In this document: piece by piece, positions 12,201-24,203 of the stretch
How the letters are laid out: the number at the start of each line of letters is the position of its first letter
Numbering within the stretch: the stretch's first letter is position 1
Assembly: GCA_038501785.1 (NCBI GenBank)
Contig: JBAMJR010000084.1
Coordinates: forward strand, 62,001-126,000
DNA from: Myoxocephalus aenaeus
Taxonomy: Eukaryota > Chordata > Actinopteri > Perciformes > Cottidae
Length of the DNA stretch: 64,000 bases
Reading direction: 5' to 3'
The notes under the pieces: generated by a model
What the model saw: only the letters and a program-made list of their open reading frames with translations
What the model was told of the DNA's origin: nothing
The model's database searches: none
Position numbers and translations under genes: made by a program

Positions 12201-14943
12201 AAGTTAGCCTTCATTTCACCTTTCACTCCAAATGTGGTTGAAATTTTAAACAATTTAAACAAAATTGTGTTTATTTTCCTTTCTTTTTGAGTATTTGTTC
12301 GCGATATCACTTGTATCATCATTCCTACTATTGGTGGAGTGAGCCCCACCAACACATATAGCAGTTCACTCAAATACATCTTCACTATTTGTCAATTCTT
12401 CAAAAAATGTGAAATTGGTCAAAGGGCTCCACAGTAAAAGCTCTGTTGGCATTCATTAGCACACACAAGGTTCTGTTATTTCCGGTCTGTACAAAAGTAC
12501 ACAATAAAAAGAGCTACTGTACACTAACCTTTTGAAAAATACTTCACAGTGTGTACTTTATAGCGTTGGCATGCAGTATTGAAATAGGACAGAGATGCGG
12601 CTGGCACAAAATCAGAGTGTTGTGACTGTTTGATCTTCATTGTGCAGGGCTCATTAGGAAATGCCCATGCAAGACAGCCCATAAAAAAGTGTTTTTCCAT
12701 TGTACACAGTATGGTGCAATGCAAAACACTGAGGGCGTAAATCTTTCAAAGGGCCCCATGGGTCACATGGGTTGGCCCATGAGGATGTGACAGACATGGC
12801 GACCTTGGGAAGCAGATTGAAGACCGCTGGCAGTTGTTAATCATGAGGATGCCTTTGGGCTGCTCCCAGCTTAAACTTTGCTCGGAGAAAATAGCTCCAT
12901 TATGGAGAGAAAATTATGACAATGTTCCATTTTCTTCCAGTATTTACTGCTTTGAAACACACTTTAACGAAGAAAAAAAGCCATAAAACATTGGAAAATT
13001 GGTGCTAGATTGAGGATAACCGTGCAGTTTGTCTTGCGAAGCCGTCTATTAGCTGTTATGATTGATGGTAACATGTCTTGAAGACCCACCTTTTTGACTT
13101 TTCTTTACCTCAGGCGGGTGAGGTTAAGCTCCCCGATGTTTCTGCGCTGAGGGGCAGACAGGATGATAATCTCAGTAAGGGATGGAGAAGATTCTAACCT
13201 GCCTGCGCTATGAGAGGAATGTCAGCCGCCTCACTAATCTGCTTTAGGCTGCATGTCTGTCCCCATGTTGTTGTAATGCACTGTATGTTGCAGCAGCTAC
13301 ACATGTAACACACGCCTCTCTGTCTGACAGGTCGGGACAAGATGACTATGTTTTCATTTTGGCTGACAGCAACCATTTCTGTTTAACATTACAAGCCTTT
13401 AATAAACCTTCACTGAAAGCAATTATCGTTGTCACCTTTCAGCTCAACGCTCATTGCTTTTCAGTTTACATCTCAATGACCCTCAGTAGTAGAATCCTTT
13501 AAAAGGTCAAATTCCAAGTAAAAGACACAAATATGCACACATTATCAGGAAAAGACGTATATTAAGTATAAAAAGTAAAGGAAATCATAATACAAAATGG
13601 TCCTTTCAGTCCTTTGTTCCTTTAGAAGGTTATATTATTGTATTAGATTAGTAGATTATAAATGTGTAAGAAACATTGTAATGTGTTACTAACAATGCAT
13701 CATATTTTATTAAAATTATGTTATATTCTTATAAAATCTTAGTCTGCAAAGTAACAAGCTACTCGAGTACTCAAATAAATGTTCTGGAGTAAAACATACA
13801 ATATTTCCTTCCGAACTATAGTAAAGTAGAAGCAGGAAGTAGAAGGAAATAGAAATACTCACATAAAGTAAATGTGCCGTTTTCTTCTGTTACTGATACC
13901 AATATCTTCTGAGATTGTACCTCTCCCCTCTTGTGAATGTACAATGAGTTTAGTGAGACGGGATAAATGCTATTCTGCACCCTTGCTTGGTGCTATCATG
14001 TAACAATGTGTGGAATTGCAGTTTAAACTTGTTTGAATGTCCCTTTGCAGGATTAAAGTATCCGTTCTCACTTTGTTCTTGTTTCAGTTTATGAATTCAG
14101 AGAATCATAGTCAAACTAACAGCAATCGTGATCTGTCAATTTGACAAAAACATAAGAGGATTGTGATACAACATTACACGCAATCATCTGTCCTGATTCT
14201 CAACTAATACTCAAACCCTTGACAAAGTCCAAAAGTGAAGCACTATACTCTATACTTAAGATGAAGTGAAGTGATATATTTTAACTAACCCCACATTAAA
14301 ATTTTCTCAAGAAAGTAATTATATATCTCAGCCTAGTAGGTGCAGTGATTAAAGGATAAAATAGGGGAGTGTTGCCACCTAGTGGTACAAATAGCCTTTT
14401 CAATGAAGCAATCCGCGCATGAAGTATACTGTATCTGCTGTACAGTTAAGACATTATTCATAAATACAAATAGTTTTTGGGTTTTCAGACAAATTAAAGA
14501 AATACAAGTCATCAACGTTCACACCAGTGACATAACATAGAGTAAGCCTGTTTTCCAGAAATGTCCCATGTGTTCTTACGTATGAACCATGAAACAGATG
14601 CATCTTATTAATGTTCCAATCTTTTGCGGAGTCTTCGTTTAAATTAGGATGGGTCCCAGGTGTGCCATTTACCCAAATATATTATATATGTACTGTTTTC
14701 TTTACTTTTTGTTGCAAACGGGTGCGCAGTTGTACCATAAAATGAACGGAACTAAACACAGTGTGAATGTAATAATGTCTGTGTGCTATTTGAAGGCTTT
14801 AGTTGAAATCCTAGCAAGAGACGCTCAGTATATTCTTCCAAGAGATTTTCAGTCGACGTCGTGGCGGGACCTAAACATTTTTACAATAATTAAATAATAT
14901 CTAGTTTAGTATTAGACCTCAGTATTTTTCTTAACGAACTGTC
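9245..14943. other. spacer upstream of ntn4
   Basis: Contains the presumed ntn4 promoter and 5' UTR just above 9244, then about 5.6 kb without a convincing gene. Open frames of up to 159 codons (9592-10071) lack recognisable domains, splice context or an ATG start where I checked. A repeat copy lies at about 13740-13890. Moderately GC-rich stretches at about 10430-10730 and 11030-11170 could be conserved non-coding elements, but the sequence alone cannot show this. Confidence 0.6.
13740..13890. mobile_element. degenerate copy of an 'acttgagtac' fish repeat
   Basis: Words such as 'gtaacaagctactcgagtac', 'ggagtaaaac' and 'aaagtagaag' resemble the copies at 16560 and 25490. That family is very common in teleosts and I believe it is a non-autonomous hAT-type element. 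Ends are not defined. Confidence 0.4.
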
Positions 14944-15031
14944 CCTTCGATAGCTCAGTTGGTAGAGCGGAGGACTGTAGTGGTACATGGCTGAAATCCT
15001 TAGGTCGCTGGTTCAAATCCGGCTCGAAGGA
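14944..15031 (+). tRNA. tRNA-Tyr (anticodon GTA) with intron
   Basis: The full cloverleaf can be folded. Acceptor stem CCTTCGA (14944-14950) pairs with TCGAAGG (15024-15030), with discriminator A15031. The D-stem is GCTC/GAGC. The anticodon stem GAGGA pairs with TCCTT and carries anticodon GTA at 14977-14979. The T-stem GCTGG/CCGGC has loop TTCAAAT. A 15-nt intron (14981-14995) sits after position 37, where eukaryotic tRNA-Tyr genes normally carry one; the mature length is 73 nt before CCA. Internal A box (about 14951-14962) and B box (GGTTCAAATCC, 15010-15020) are intact, and a T5 polymerase III stop follows at 15039-15043. It appears functional and stands alone between ntn4 and hal. Confidence 0.97.
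14981..14995 (+). other. tRNA-Tyr intron
   Basis: Fifteen nucleotides between base 37 (G14980) and base 38 (A14996), the canonical position, removed by the tRNA splicing endonuclease. Confidence 0.93.
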
Positions 15032-15038
15032 GACCTGA

Positions 15039-15043
15039 TTTTT
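15039..15043 (+). terminator. RNA polymerase III terminator of tRNA-Tyr
   Basis: TTTTT run eight bases after the discriminator base. Confidence 0.85.
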
Positions 15044-15435
15044 CTTTCTACGTAACCCTACATTTGTAACAGATGTAAGTTGTTTCTGCAATTACTCATA
15101 GTTCCTTATGTTATTTTCTTTTTCGTCTTGTCCTTTCTGCTGAAAGCTACAGTAGCTAGAAAGGGATTTTTTATTTTTCTGTGAGTATTTTCTGTGAGTA
15201 ACGTTACCCATAGATTCATTTGGGACAGCAGGGCTTACTGAAAATGATAAAGCCTAATGCGGTTTGTAACGTTATATGAACATCAGATATTGATAAGTTG
15301 TTATATCATAACTACAACAAACACTTAGAACACTTTAATCACTTTGGCTGCTTTAATTACATTCATCTGGTGCAATATATAATACATTTAAGTACTTTTA
15401 TATACTTTTTAAATTGTTTATTCCATCCGTATATT

Positions 15436-15590
15436 TAATATTGCTACTGTATTCTTCTTTACTGTTTTACTGTTTATTTATATTACTTGATTTTTTTATT
15501 TACTATGTGTCTCTTGTGTGCACTGCTGCTGTAATCCTGCAATGTCCCCACTGCGGCACTAATAAAGGATTATCTTATTTTATACGTGTT
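15436..15590 (+). mobile_element. LINE-type 3' tail fragment
   Basis: The words 'aatgtccccactgcggcact' and 'aataaaggattatctta' match the 3' end typical of teleost L2-like LINEs, which end in a reiterated TCTTA-like tail. Only the tail is present, so this is a 5'-truncated copy. Assignment is from memory of the motif. Confidence 0.55.
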
Positions 15591-15660
15591 TTATAAAGTT
15601 TGTATTGTGCTCCTCCAAACATCTACAACCTTTTTATATAGGATTATTGGTTTATTTATA

Positions 15661-15702
15661 TTGATTAGATAGACAAATATGTTGATTAGATAGACAAATA
15701 TG
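15661..15702. repeat. perfect tandem duplication, 2 x 21 bp
   Basis: The unit 'ttgattagatagacaaatat' plus one g occurs twice head to tail without a mismatch. Confidence 0.95.
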
Positions 15703-16559
15703 TTTTGCCACAATCTCACGTTTGGTATTCCGTCTGAGAGTATTTGGATGTAAATTACGGTAAATTAGGCCTCACAAATGTTTGCTCAAACACTTTTAAT
15801 ACGGAAATAATATTGGCAATGTGTTGTGTTACCGTTACATACATTTTATATGTTTGTGTGTACGAGTATGTTTTGTAGCCTGTAGAAACACATTTTTGTA
15901 ATTAAATGTCAAGCGTTGGTTAATTCAAGTCTAAAACCTAATTTAAGTTGTTCTTATGTTTGAGAATATGTTTGGAAAAGGCTGAGATTGCAACAAATTA
16001 ACTTTTTAAATTAGACTAAGCACACAATGGCAAAGTATTTATTGTAAAATGTAGCTATTTCTGGGCACAACAGACTTCCGTGCTATGAGTCCGTGCTACG
16101 AGTTGGTTGTGTAACCTTTGAATATGTTTACCAATGCTGCTGTTTGCAGGTCTGTGACATCCCACGTTATCTTCCTCAGGTTTTTCATCCCAGTACCTCA
16201 AGGTGGCAGAGTGGCTTCTCAGTCCGGGCAGGTAGGCGTTGTTTATCTGGACTCAAAGCTTCTGTTAAACTTACAACTTCCCTAAAGTTTAAGCACACAG
16301 CGACAAAAGCAGTGTGACTGTAAACCCAATAACACAATCCTGTCTGTTAACTGGTTTGTTCATGCTCGCCTAAATTAGAAATAGATGTATACAATGATTT
16401 GCTTTGCTTTATTCCTATGGGGTTTTGTTTGCAATCCCATTTCATATGTAGCTGCATGGCGTTTTACATTCTACTTTGAACTATTGTCAATCCCTTTAAA
16501 GGGTCTTCTGCAAACTATGGTCGTTTACTCAATTAAAAGAAGCATTACTGCTCTGTGAA

Positions 16560-16740
16560 AATACTGTTACAAATATACACAAGTAACGTTGAAATATACT
16601 TAAAGTAAAAGTACTTGTTGGGGAGAATGGTCCCTTTCAGGGAAGTATTGTAATAAGTCAAATTAGAGTAGAAGTATAAAGTAGCATAAAATAGAATTGT
16701 GAAAGTACCTTGAAGTTATACTCAAGTGCAGTACTTGATC
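16560..16740. mobile_element. 'aaagtaaaagtacttg' dispersed fish repeat
   Basis: 'acttaaagtaaaagtacttg' and 'actcaagtgcagtacttgat' are typical of a very abundant teleost repeat that I believe is a non-autonomous hAT-type element. The terminal repeats are decayed. Confidence 0.5.
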
Positions 16741-17008
16741 AAACATATAAAGATAATATCAGTGTTGGAAATTAACATTTATATGACAGATGATAAAAGA
16801 TATATTGTTATTACAACTAATACTTTCAGTGCTTCTCACACAACTACTACTAAAAGTAATCTTGACATACTGTAATAACAAACCAGAAATAAGTTAGTGT
16901 ATTAATAGGTAACGTCATTTCTGTCAACCACCTAAATGCCAATATAGTTTGCAGAAAGGAGGAATTACATAATCATAGAAATCATTACAGAATGCAGCTT
17001 TTTAAACT

Positions 17009-17014
17009 TTTATT
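17009..17014 (-). other. candidate polyadenylation signal of hal
   Basis: Minus-strand AATAAA about 485 nt past the hal stop codon. Position fits a short 3' UTR; usage is not shown. Confidence 0.4.
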
Positions 17015-17497
17015 GTTGTGTTGTCTAAACTGGAAATGTACAGATGACAATCATTTTAGAATACACATAATTCCACCAGGAAAAAACAAGCCTTTAATCA
17101 TAGTAATGTTATTGTTACATCATTAAAAAACAATTTTATATGAAAATGTTGCAATAAATGAGGTAGTCATGTGGCAATAGCTCAATTAGGCACATTTTAA
17201 GGAACAACAAAGGTTTAGATAAATACAACTCTAGTGCACAGTGGTGTGGGGCAAGCTATATGCAAATTAAACACCCAATAATTACTAGAGAAATAGCCAA
17301 TTCTTAAATGACCAAAATATGCTGAAGGATTAAAAATGTTAGCTATCAAATATGAGTTTAGTTTAAAAGGGTCAAAACAACATTGGCTCCTCAAATCAAT
17401 CTTTAATCTTTGTCGTTCTCATTAAAAGCAACAAAAGTCTCATTAATTGATGATGTTAACTATAGTTATTTCAAAATAAAAAAAATCGGCCATGTTT

Positions 17498-20400
17498 TCA
17501 TTCACGGCGAACACGTTTCGCCGCAGAGTCCAGAGAGAAGGCCGTCGGGGAGACGGGACGGGACTCGGGGATGACCTCTGTCTTATACTTGTCAATATAG
17601 GGCTTGGCCACATTCCACACCTGAGTTGAAAATATAAACATGTTAATTGAAAATCAAATGTTCTCCATTTCCATCCCCGTGGAGCTAACATGTACATGCG
17701 TAGTAGGAAGCAACGTTAATTTGAACTGTGGCTGTAAAATGTGTCATAAGATGTGTCACTTGCCTTCTGGTCAAGTAGAAGACGGTGAACAGCTTCAATG
17801 TCCGGAGACATGAATCTGTCTTTAATCCATGGTCTGTTCATCGCAGAAAAGTCAAGAGTCAGAAGTGGAACAGTGGATAAATATTAACTATCCCGTACAT
17901 CATTTCAGTGGACTGAAAGTTGTGAACCTTGGCCACATCTGTTTGACTTACTTGACTACACTGCGCACGAGTTCATAGACCTTCTCCAGTGGAGTGGTGG
18001 TACGGAGCGGGCGGAGGAACTCGATACCCTGACAGGCGGCCAGCAGCTCTATAGCAAGAACTGATAAAAAACAAAGTAGATTTGACAATTGCATAATCAC
18101 ATATTGAGTTAATTTACAAAAGAATGGTATTTTATAAAATGTCTTTTTAAGTACGTCATCTTTTTGTGGTCATAAAATGTAAACATTACACAACATCGGA
18201 TGTCAGTACTTTTGGTGTGTTGAATGACGCTCATGTGTTTGCAGTAAGGTTGCTGGAGCCAGCATTGCATACTGAACACAGCGTGAGGGACTGCACCAAC
18301 TCTTAGGTATGACATTGCATTATGTAGAACTATCATTTTACAAATAAGGCTTTAGAAAGACTTCACCGCTCCTTTGGATTCAGTTCTAAATGTTCTGATC
18401 TATGTATTCCTTAAGAAGAGATTGTTGGATTGTTGAATCCTTCAATCCTTGAATTTGTTTTGCAACATGTCAATTGTAATTGTATATATTTTTTAAATCT
18501 TAAGGGAATTTAATGTAAGTTATATGTCTATGTATATTAGCCACTGAACTAAAAACTCACAATACACTAAACTACACTTTTGTTACAATTCAGAATTAGC
18601 TGTTGATTTCAGCTTTTCAGTCTATTCCAACACATATTGTAACTACTATTGTATCTTATCATTTTCTTGTGATTGTATATTTGTACTCAACAAACATGAA
18701 GATAATTATATCTAGAGAGACATTGATTTTACCTGTAGTTTTGCAGTTGATGAGCTTTGATTTACAATCATGCAAATATTTGCTCATGCACTTTTATCCA
18801 CAGTTGGTGAAGACTGCAATGATTTTCAAAGCTTTTACCTTTTGCACTTTATTTTTGGCAGAGGCACCAGAAACTGGACGTAGCTGCTTGTTACTTTTGA
18901 AGCTCACTTTAAAAAAAACTGCGAATGACCATTGAACTTTATATAACTGAACTATGCAGCAGCTTGTGTAACTTATTTTGTCATCACTTTAAAGTTAGTC
19001 ATTTTTCCTGTGTTTCAGTCATTTGACCGTTTAGTTTATTTGATGCCAGCGGAAAGTCCACGGTACCTACATTATATTTAATTGTATTTTGTTAATGTAA
19101 TCGCTGTGTTTAGCATGTTCCCCTTGTCTGGGCCTTATAAATACTGTAATAGGATGCTTAAAATATTAATAGCAATAATCATATCAGGATTTAAATTTGT
19201 ACCTTGCTCCACATGCTCCACAACCCTCAGGGCCTTCCTAGCAGCCCAGCCTCCCATGGACACATGGTCCTCTGTGGCAGCACTGGTGGACAAGGAGTCC
19301 ACAGACGATGGATGACACAAACCTTTATTCTCTGAAACTAGACAGTAAAAAAAAACTGAGATTAGTGTTAAAGTTCATGCTAAAATGGTGAGTAAAATGG
19401 GATGTAAATACAAATTAATATGATAAAAAGCCGTTTTTTTGAATAACACACCATATATATTTCTGTGAAATATTCTACCTGAAATTCATCAGTCAATATT
19501 AAAACTCATTTAATTCAACCGACATCTGTTTTCATCAACATAAATAAAGTAACAAATAATTCACATTCACTTGTGTTAATGCTTAATTTTACTGTATCTT
19601 TTTGCGCACTAACCCAAGGCAGCAGCGGTGCAATGAGCAATCATGAAGCCCGAGTTGAGTCCTCCCTCGTTGACGAGGAAGGCAGGCAGCTCGCTCAGTG
19701 ACGGGTTACACAACCTCTCGATCCTCCTCTCACTGATGGAGGCCAGCTCGTGGACTCCAATGGCTAGATAGTCCAGAGCCTTAAAGAAAGGTAAAGGCAA
19801 TAAAAGAGATGACAACAAAAAGTACAACAAATACCCAAATAAAACAACGTTATATGAGTCACAAACATACATACCTTAGCTGGGTATTCGCCATGGAAAT
19901 TCCCACCTGAAATGGTCTCACCTCTTTCTGCGAATACCATCTTGTATGGCCGTTAAGAAAACATAAATCTCACCTGATATCAAATAACAAATCCAACTTT
20001 GTGGCAGAACCTAGAATTTGTGGTGGAACCACTTTACAGTTTTGAGTGCAGAGACAAAAAGGACATATCTAGAATCACGCAACAGTCTAGTTTTTTCATC
20101 TTAATGCCGGAGAAGGATACAGGATTGTCAGTGGCGCTGTTGATTTCTGTATTGATGATGTTCTGGACAAATGTTATTGTGTCATTGGTGATTCCATGAA
20201 CCTGTGTACAGAAACAAAAAGGTATGCTCAGAAACAACTCAACAACACTTTACGGACAGTCCGACTCCAATTCAAAAAAATCTGAATGCCCTGCTTCACT
20301 CATTGGCTCCACCACAAGAGAATCCACCGCTGTTTTCCTTTTCCAAATTGAGCGTGTAAGGATTGAGGGTGTACTGACTGTAAAGTCCTCAGGGAGAAAC

Positions 20401-23400
20401 TTGTGATTTTGGGATGTATAAATAAACTTGAGGTTACCTGAGGACAGCATCGCATGGTGTAGGCATCCTGGACTCGGTCACAGAACCTGTGGCTCTCTGG
20501 AAAAACATACCAACACCAGATGACATAAAGTACTACATGTTTTAGAGTTCAATGCAGCCATATTACCAAAAGCTATACTTTATTAATCCATTTGGGGAGA
20601 TACACCCTCTCCATTTGAACCATTCTAAATATTTAGGAGCCGTGGGCTGCCACAGTGGAGTATTCCAGCTCTAAAACTAGTGCCTTGATCAAGCACAGTG
20701 GTAGAAAATACTCCTTACAGATGTTTGTATTTATATATAGCGTTTCTGTCACATGCAAACTCTACTCCCTGTAAGCCATAGATGGGTTTGAACACATGAC
20801 ACACATCTTGCTGTGAGGCAACTGTGCTAGCCAGATGTTAGGTGTATTACAATAACACAATAACAATAATATGGACCTGTCCTCTCACCTGCAATCTGGG
20901 ATGGATGGTGATCAGAGTCCAGCAGCGAGCGGAAGCGTTGGGCCACCTCAATCTGTCCGGGGTGGGGCCGCAGTTTATGAATGTCTGCAGGATGAGACGA
21001 GCAAATGAGGAAGGATGGAACAGACACAGCATCTTGGAGTTTGAGGTAAGTTTGTATTGTTCTTCACCACCACTGTGTCTGCTCACCACTGTCAAAGGCA
21101 TTGGTGGTTCCCTTTAGCACCTCCAGGGTCAGAGCAGCAATGATGTCTGCCTGCCGAGCAATCGCCTGGGCTCGCTCCACGGCCTCGGCCCCCAGAGAGG
21201 TGATCATTTGGGTCCCGTTGATCAAAGCAAGACCCTGTGAGGGAAAGACTGGGAGTGAGGTGCCTGTATTTTCCACTTTAAGAAGCCACTGGGAGAATGC
21301 AACGCAGTCTGCACTCTATGGTGTTATAATTATAATTATAAACATTATTATTGTTCGTCTGTACCTGAGGAGAAACCACAATGCATTCCCAGTGAACCCT
21401 GGGACAGGTTCTTTAGTGCAGGCAAATCAAATATGAGAGCGTGGTTGGTTTTAAACATTACCTCTTTAGGCTTTAGTGATATTGGCTTCAGTCCATGGGC
21501 CTCCAGGACCTGGCCAGAGATGAAAGGATAACACAAAAATCAACATGTAAAAGTTCAAGGGTCATGAAAAAGCAAACATGTTTTCCTATTGGACCTTGCT
21601 ACCTGTCACGTTTACAAGCAGAGGGCCCATGTCCTGCAGCATTAAGCAAGTTATGTTGTACAACCGTGGAAAAGTAATTAAGACAGTTATATCTGTAAGA
21701 TCTTACATATTTGGCATCTGCCCATCCGCTCTTGGGAGACCACATTTTCCCCTCTCCCATCAGCCCCAGGGCCAGGTGAGAAAGAGGTGCTAGGTCTCCA
21801 CTTGCACCCACTGTTCCCTTCTCTGGGACAAAGGAGAGGCAAGAAGCTGCAGGGTCAGAGTGCGTTAGAGATGAAGATTAGTCATTTGACAGTGCGCTTC
21901 CCCAATACTGCCCCACCCCCCAAAAAAAAGATGGAATCAGCAATCAACTGAAGCTGATATCCACGGTCTGTGAATATATAGTGAGGCTGGTGGCTTACCG
22001 TTGAAGGCTTGGATCATGGCATGAAGGGTTTCCGGAGAAATTCCGCTGTACCCTTTGGCCAGAACGTTGATCCTCAGAGCCAGAAGCATGCGGGTCCTTT
22101 CTGGGCTTAGCGGGTTTCCCACACCTATACAGCATAGCATAACATTGGTGGTACAAATACAGCAAAACCTGAAACACTTTGTCAGGAGCACTGAATACGT
22201 TGCGATTTTAAGTTCTAGACTAATAATCAAGCTTTACAGGGAGCTTCATTACCTGCCGAGTGTGACCGCACCAAGTTTTCCTGCAGCTCCCTGAGGAACA
22301 AGCACACATCAGCACACAAAAAACATCTCATTCTCCAACAGAAGATCCAACATTGTCAAAATAAACAAACTGTAAAATATTGTCTTTACTTGAGCTTGCT
22401 GACAGGAATGACTGTTCGGGCAAATTTGCCAAAACCTGTTGTGATTCCGTAGACAACTGGAGGAACAGAGATACAGAGATACAGAGAACTCAATACATGA
22501 TATCATTGACTTCATGAAATACATTTTATCAGCTGATTAACAGTTAGATCAATACATTTAAAGTTGTCAGTCTACCTTTGTTTTCCTTGACAATGCGGTC
22601 CAAGAGCTCTCTGGATTTCACAACGTTTTGTTCTGCCTCCGGAGTCACCTGAAAATGTTGGTAAAGGGATTTTTTTACATTAAGTCAAAGATTTTTTAAA
22701 AATCAAAGATTACACAGACTAGCTCTGACGGCAAAAACGTATTTGTTGATCATTACCTTTATCTTGTAGAGTCCTCTTCCTAAGTTGACCAGATCTGTCG
22801 ATGTCAGGCTGTTACCATCCAAGGAAATATACTGCACAAGTAGAAGCAGGTTAGAGTAGTCAGTAAAATAGCATATCACTTTTAGTAATAGAAAAAGAGT
22901 AATATAAAGACTTACCTCTCTGGGTTCTTTGTATAATGCGGTGCTATTTCACATAGTAATTAAGGGTAACGTCTAATACAATGTTGCACAATACTGTATC
23001 ATCTTATTACAGAAATTATAAAAGCAAAAATGCATCTTATCTTTTTTAATGTTAAACTGATATGTATTGTATTATTTCAAAGGTCAGTGCTACCCACAGT
23101 TGAACACAATGTACTTGCATATACAAAATAAAAATCTGATTAAGAAAATATGTGATTTAGTACCAACTTCACTGCCCAAGTTCCCCCTATTATTAATTGT
23201 GCACAAATACGTTTAAGGATACAGATGAGAAACTCCAGGCTCATACGGGATAAAGTCAGGAGACATGGTGTCGCCTTCAATGGCTGTAAGTAAAGGACAT
23301 TAATTACACACATTGTACACATTTCCTCTTGGTAAATTAATTTAACATAGGGTAAATGCAATGTATCGTATCGTCGGTGCATAGCAAGCCATGCACAATT

Positions 23401-23721
23401 ACGCACAATAAGTGGCAAAACTGTCGCATAACATTCTTATTAACTTATTTCTTATAAATGCAGACGGTCTTTACCAAGCTCGACAAAGTCATTATCCTCC
23501 AGTACATCCTCGATGGTGTCATCCGCGTCCAACAAACCCAAACCCTGGCACCTGCGCACGACAAACTTCGTGTCCTTCAGAGCCGTGATGCCGCCGTTGT
23601 CTGGTTTGTTCTTCATGTAACGTTTGAGCGCCTCGTGTCCGAGCCACTGGATGGTGTTGGTGGTATCCCGGCAGGGCACCGCCAGCCACTCATCTCGGAT
23701 ATGGACAGTAAAACCAGGCAT
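17498..23721 (-). CDS. hal: histidine ammonia-lyase (20 coding exons)
   Basis: Cytosolic homotetrameric enzyme converting L-histidine to trans-urocanate and ammonia, the first step of histidine breakdown. Exons in transcript order: 23475-23721, 23223-23283, 22916-22943, 22757-22831, 22576-22648, 22390-22456, 22253-22290, 21999-22124, 21707-21846, 21462-21509, 21087-21234, 20889-20984, 20438-20496, 20121-20201, 19875-19940, 19614-19779, 19203-19337, 17952-18060, 17764-17833, 17498-17620. Phases agree throughout; 1956 nt gives 651 aa, against 657 in human. The Ala-Ser-Gly triad that cyclises to the MIO electrophile is at 253-255 (GTVGASGDLAP), the same position as in human. Other family blocks are YGITTGFGKFA, LINGTQMITS and CHPSSVDSLSTSAATEDHVS. 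The N-terminus (MPGFTVHIRDEWLAVPC) matches vertebrate HAL and fixes the start. Two features are unusual: a 28-nt third exon, and a GC donor after exon 19. The C-terminal tail is shorter than in mammals. Confidence 0.97.
20574..20830 (+). mobile_element. decayed retroposon-type repeat in hal intron 12
   Basis: 'actttattaatccatttggg', 'ggagccgtgggctgccacag' and 'gtgccttgatcaagcacagt' recall a teleost repeat whose usual form reads 'tttattaatcccc...agcagtgggctgcc...tgccttgctcaagggca'. Ends are not clear. It lies between two hal exons and does not touch a splice site. Confidence 0.5.
22916..22943 (-). other. hal: hal microexon (exon 3, 28 nt)
   Basis: Acceptor ...AAATAG precedes it and donor GTAAGT follows. 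It encodes the last base of a Leu codon and then TALYKEPRE, which aligns with the mammalian YSKYREPEK segment. It joins the two-base overhang of exon 2 (donor CATCT|GTATCC) to in-phase exon 4 (YISLDG). Because 28 is not a multiple of three, skipping it would shift the frame. Confidence 0.88.
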
Positions 23722-24203
23722 TGCTGCTTCAGCGGGTCTTCTTGCTGCAGTGAGCGCTGCTCGCTGCGCCTCCAGGTACCACTTTCAGCCACCGAAAGTT
23801 CAGCCGCCAATCAGACGGTGCGTTCAGGGGCCACGCCTCGCCGGTGTCGCACCTCTGGGGACCATTGACCTCCACAGGTTGGTCACATAGAAGTTACGAC
23901 ACATCGACCCAAAAGCGTTCACGTGATTTAATCACCGGAACGGACCGGCGGCGAAAAACGTGCTGGCTTTCATGTGTTTGAAGGAGCCATACGTGACGTA
24001 TCTGCTGCTTTTTTTCTTCTTCTATAAGTTGACTGGTGGTATCCAATATGTTCCTTTTATTTTGCTTTGCAGAATCAAGCTCTCAAAAGTATTTAAAAAT
24101 TGATATGCAGTTCCTTGGTTTTTTATTTGTGTCAATTGATTCAAACATTGTAATTTGATGCAGTTTACCTCAAACCGACAGTGTTTTGTACATTACTTTC
24201 AGA

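Larger units (their letters stand above)
15032..17497. other. spacer downstream of hal (tRNA-Tyr to hal stop)
   Basis: No gene seen. It holds the LINE tail, the 21-bp duplication, one copy of the 'agtacttttactt' repeat (about 16560-16740) and the presumed hal 3' UTR next to 17498. Confidence 0.65.

Noticed and set aside
14370..14400. Possible CTCF site 'gccacctagtggta'
   Set aside because: Fails several core positions of the consensus; it is a common short word in fish repeats.
23458..23868. 136-codon frame antisense to hal exon 1
   Set aside because: It is the opposite strand of a conserved coding exon. Its openness follows from the GC-rich coding sequence and it has no domain.
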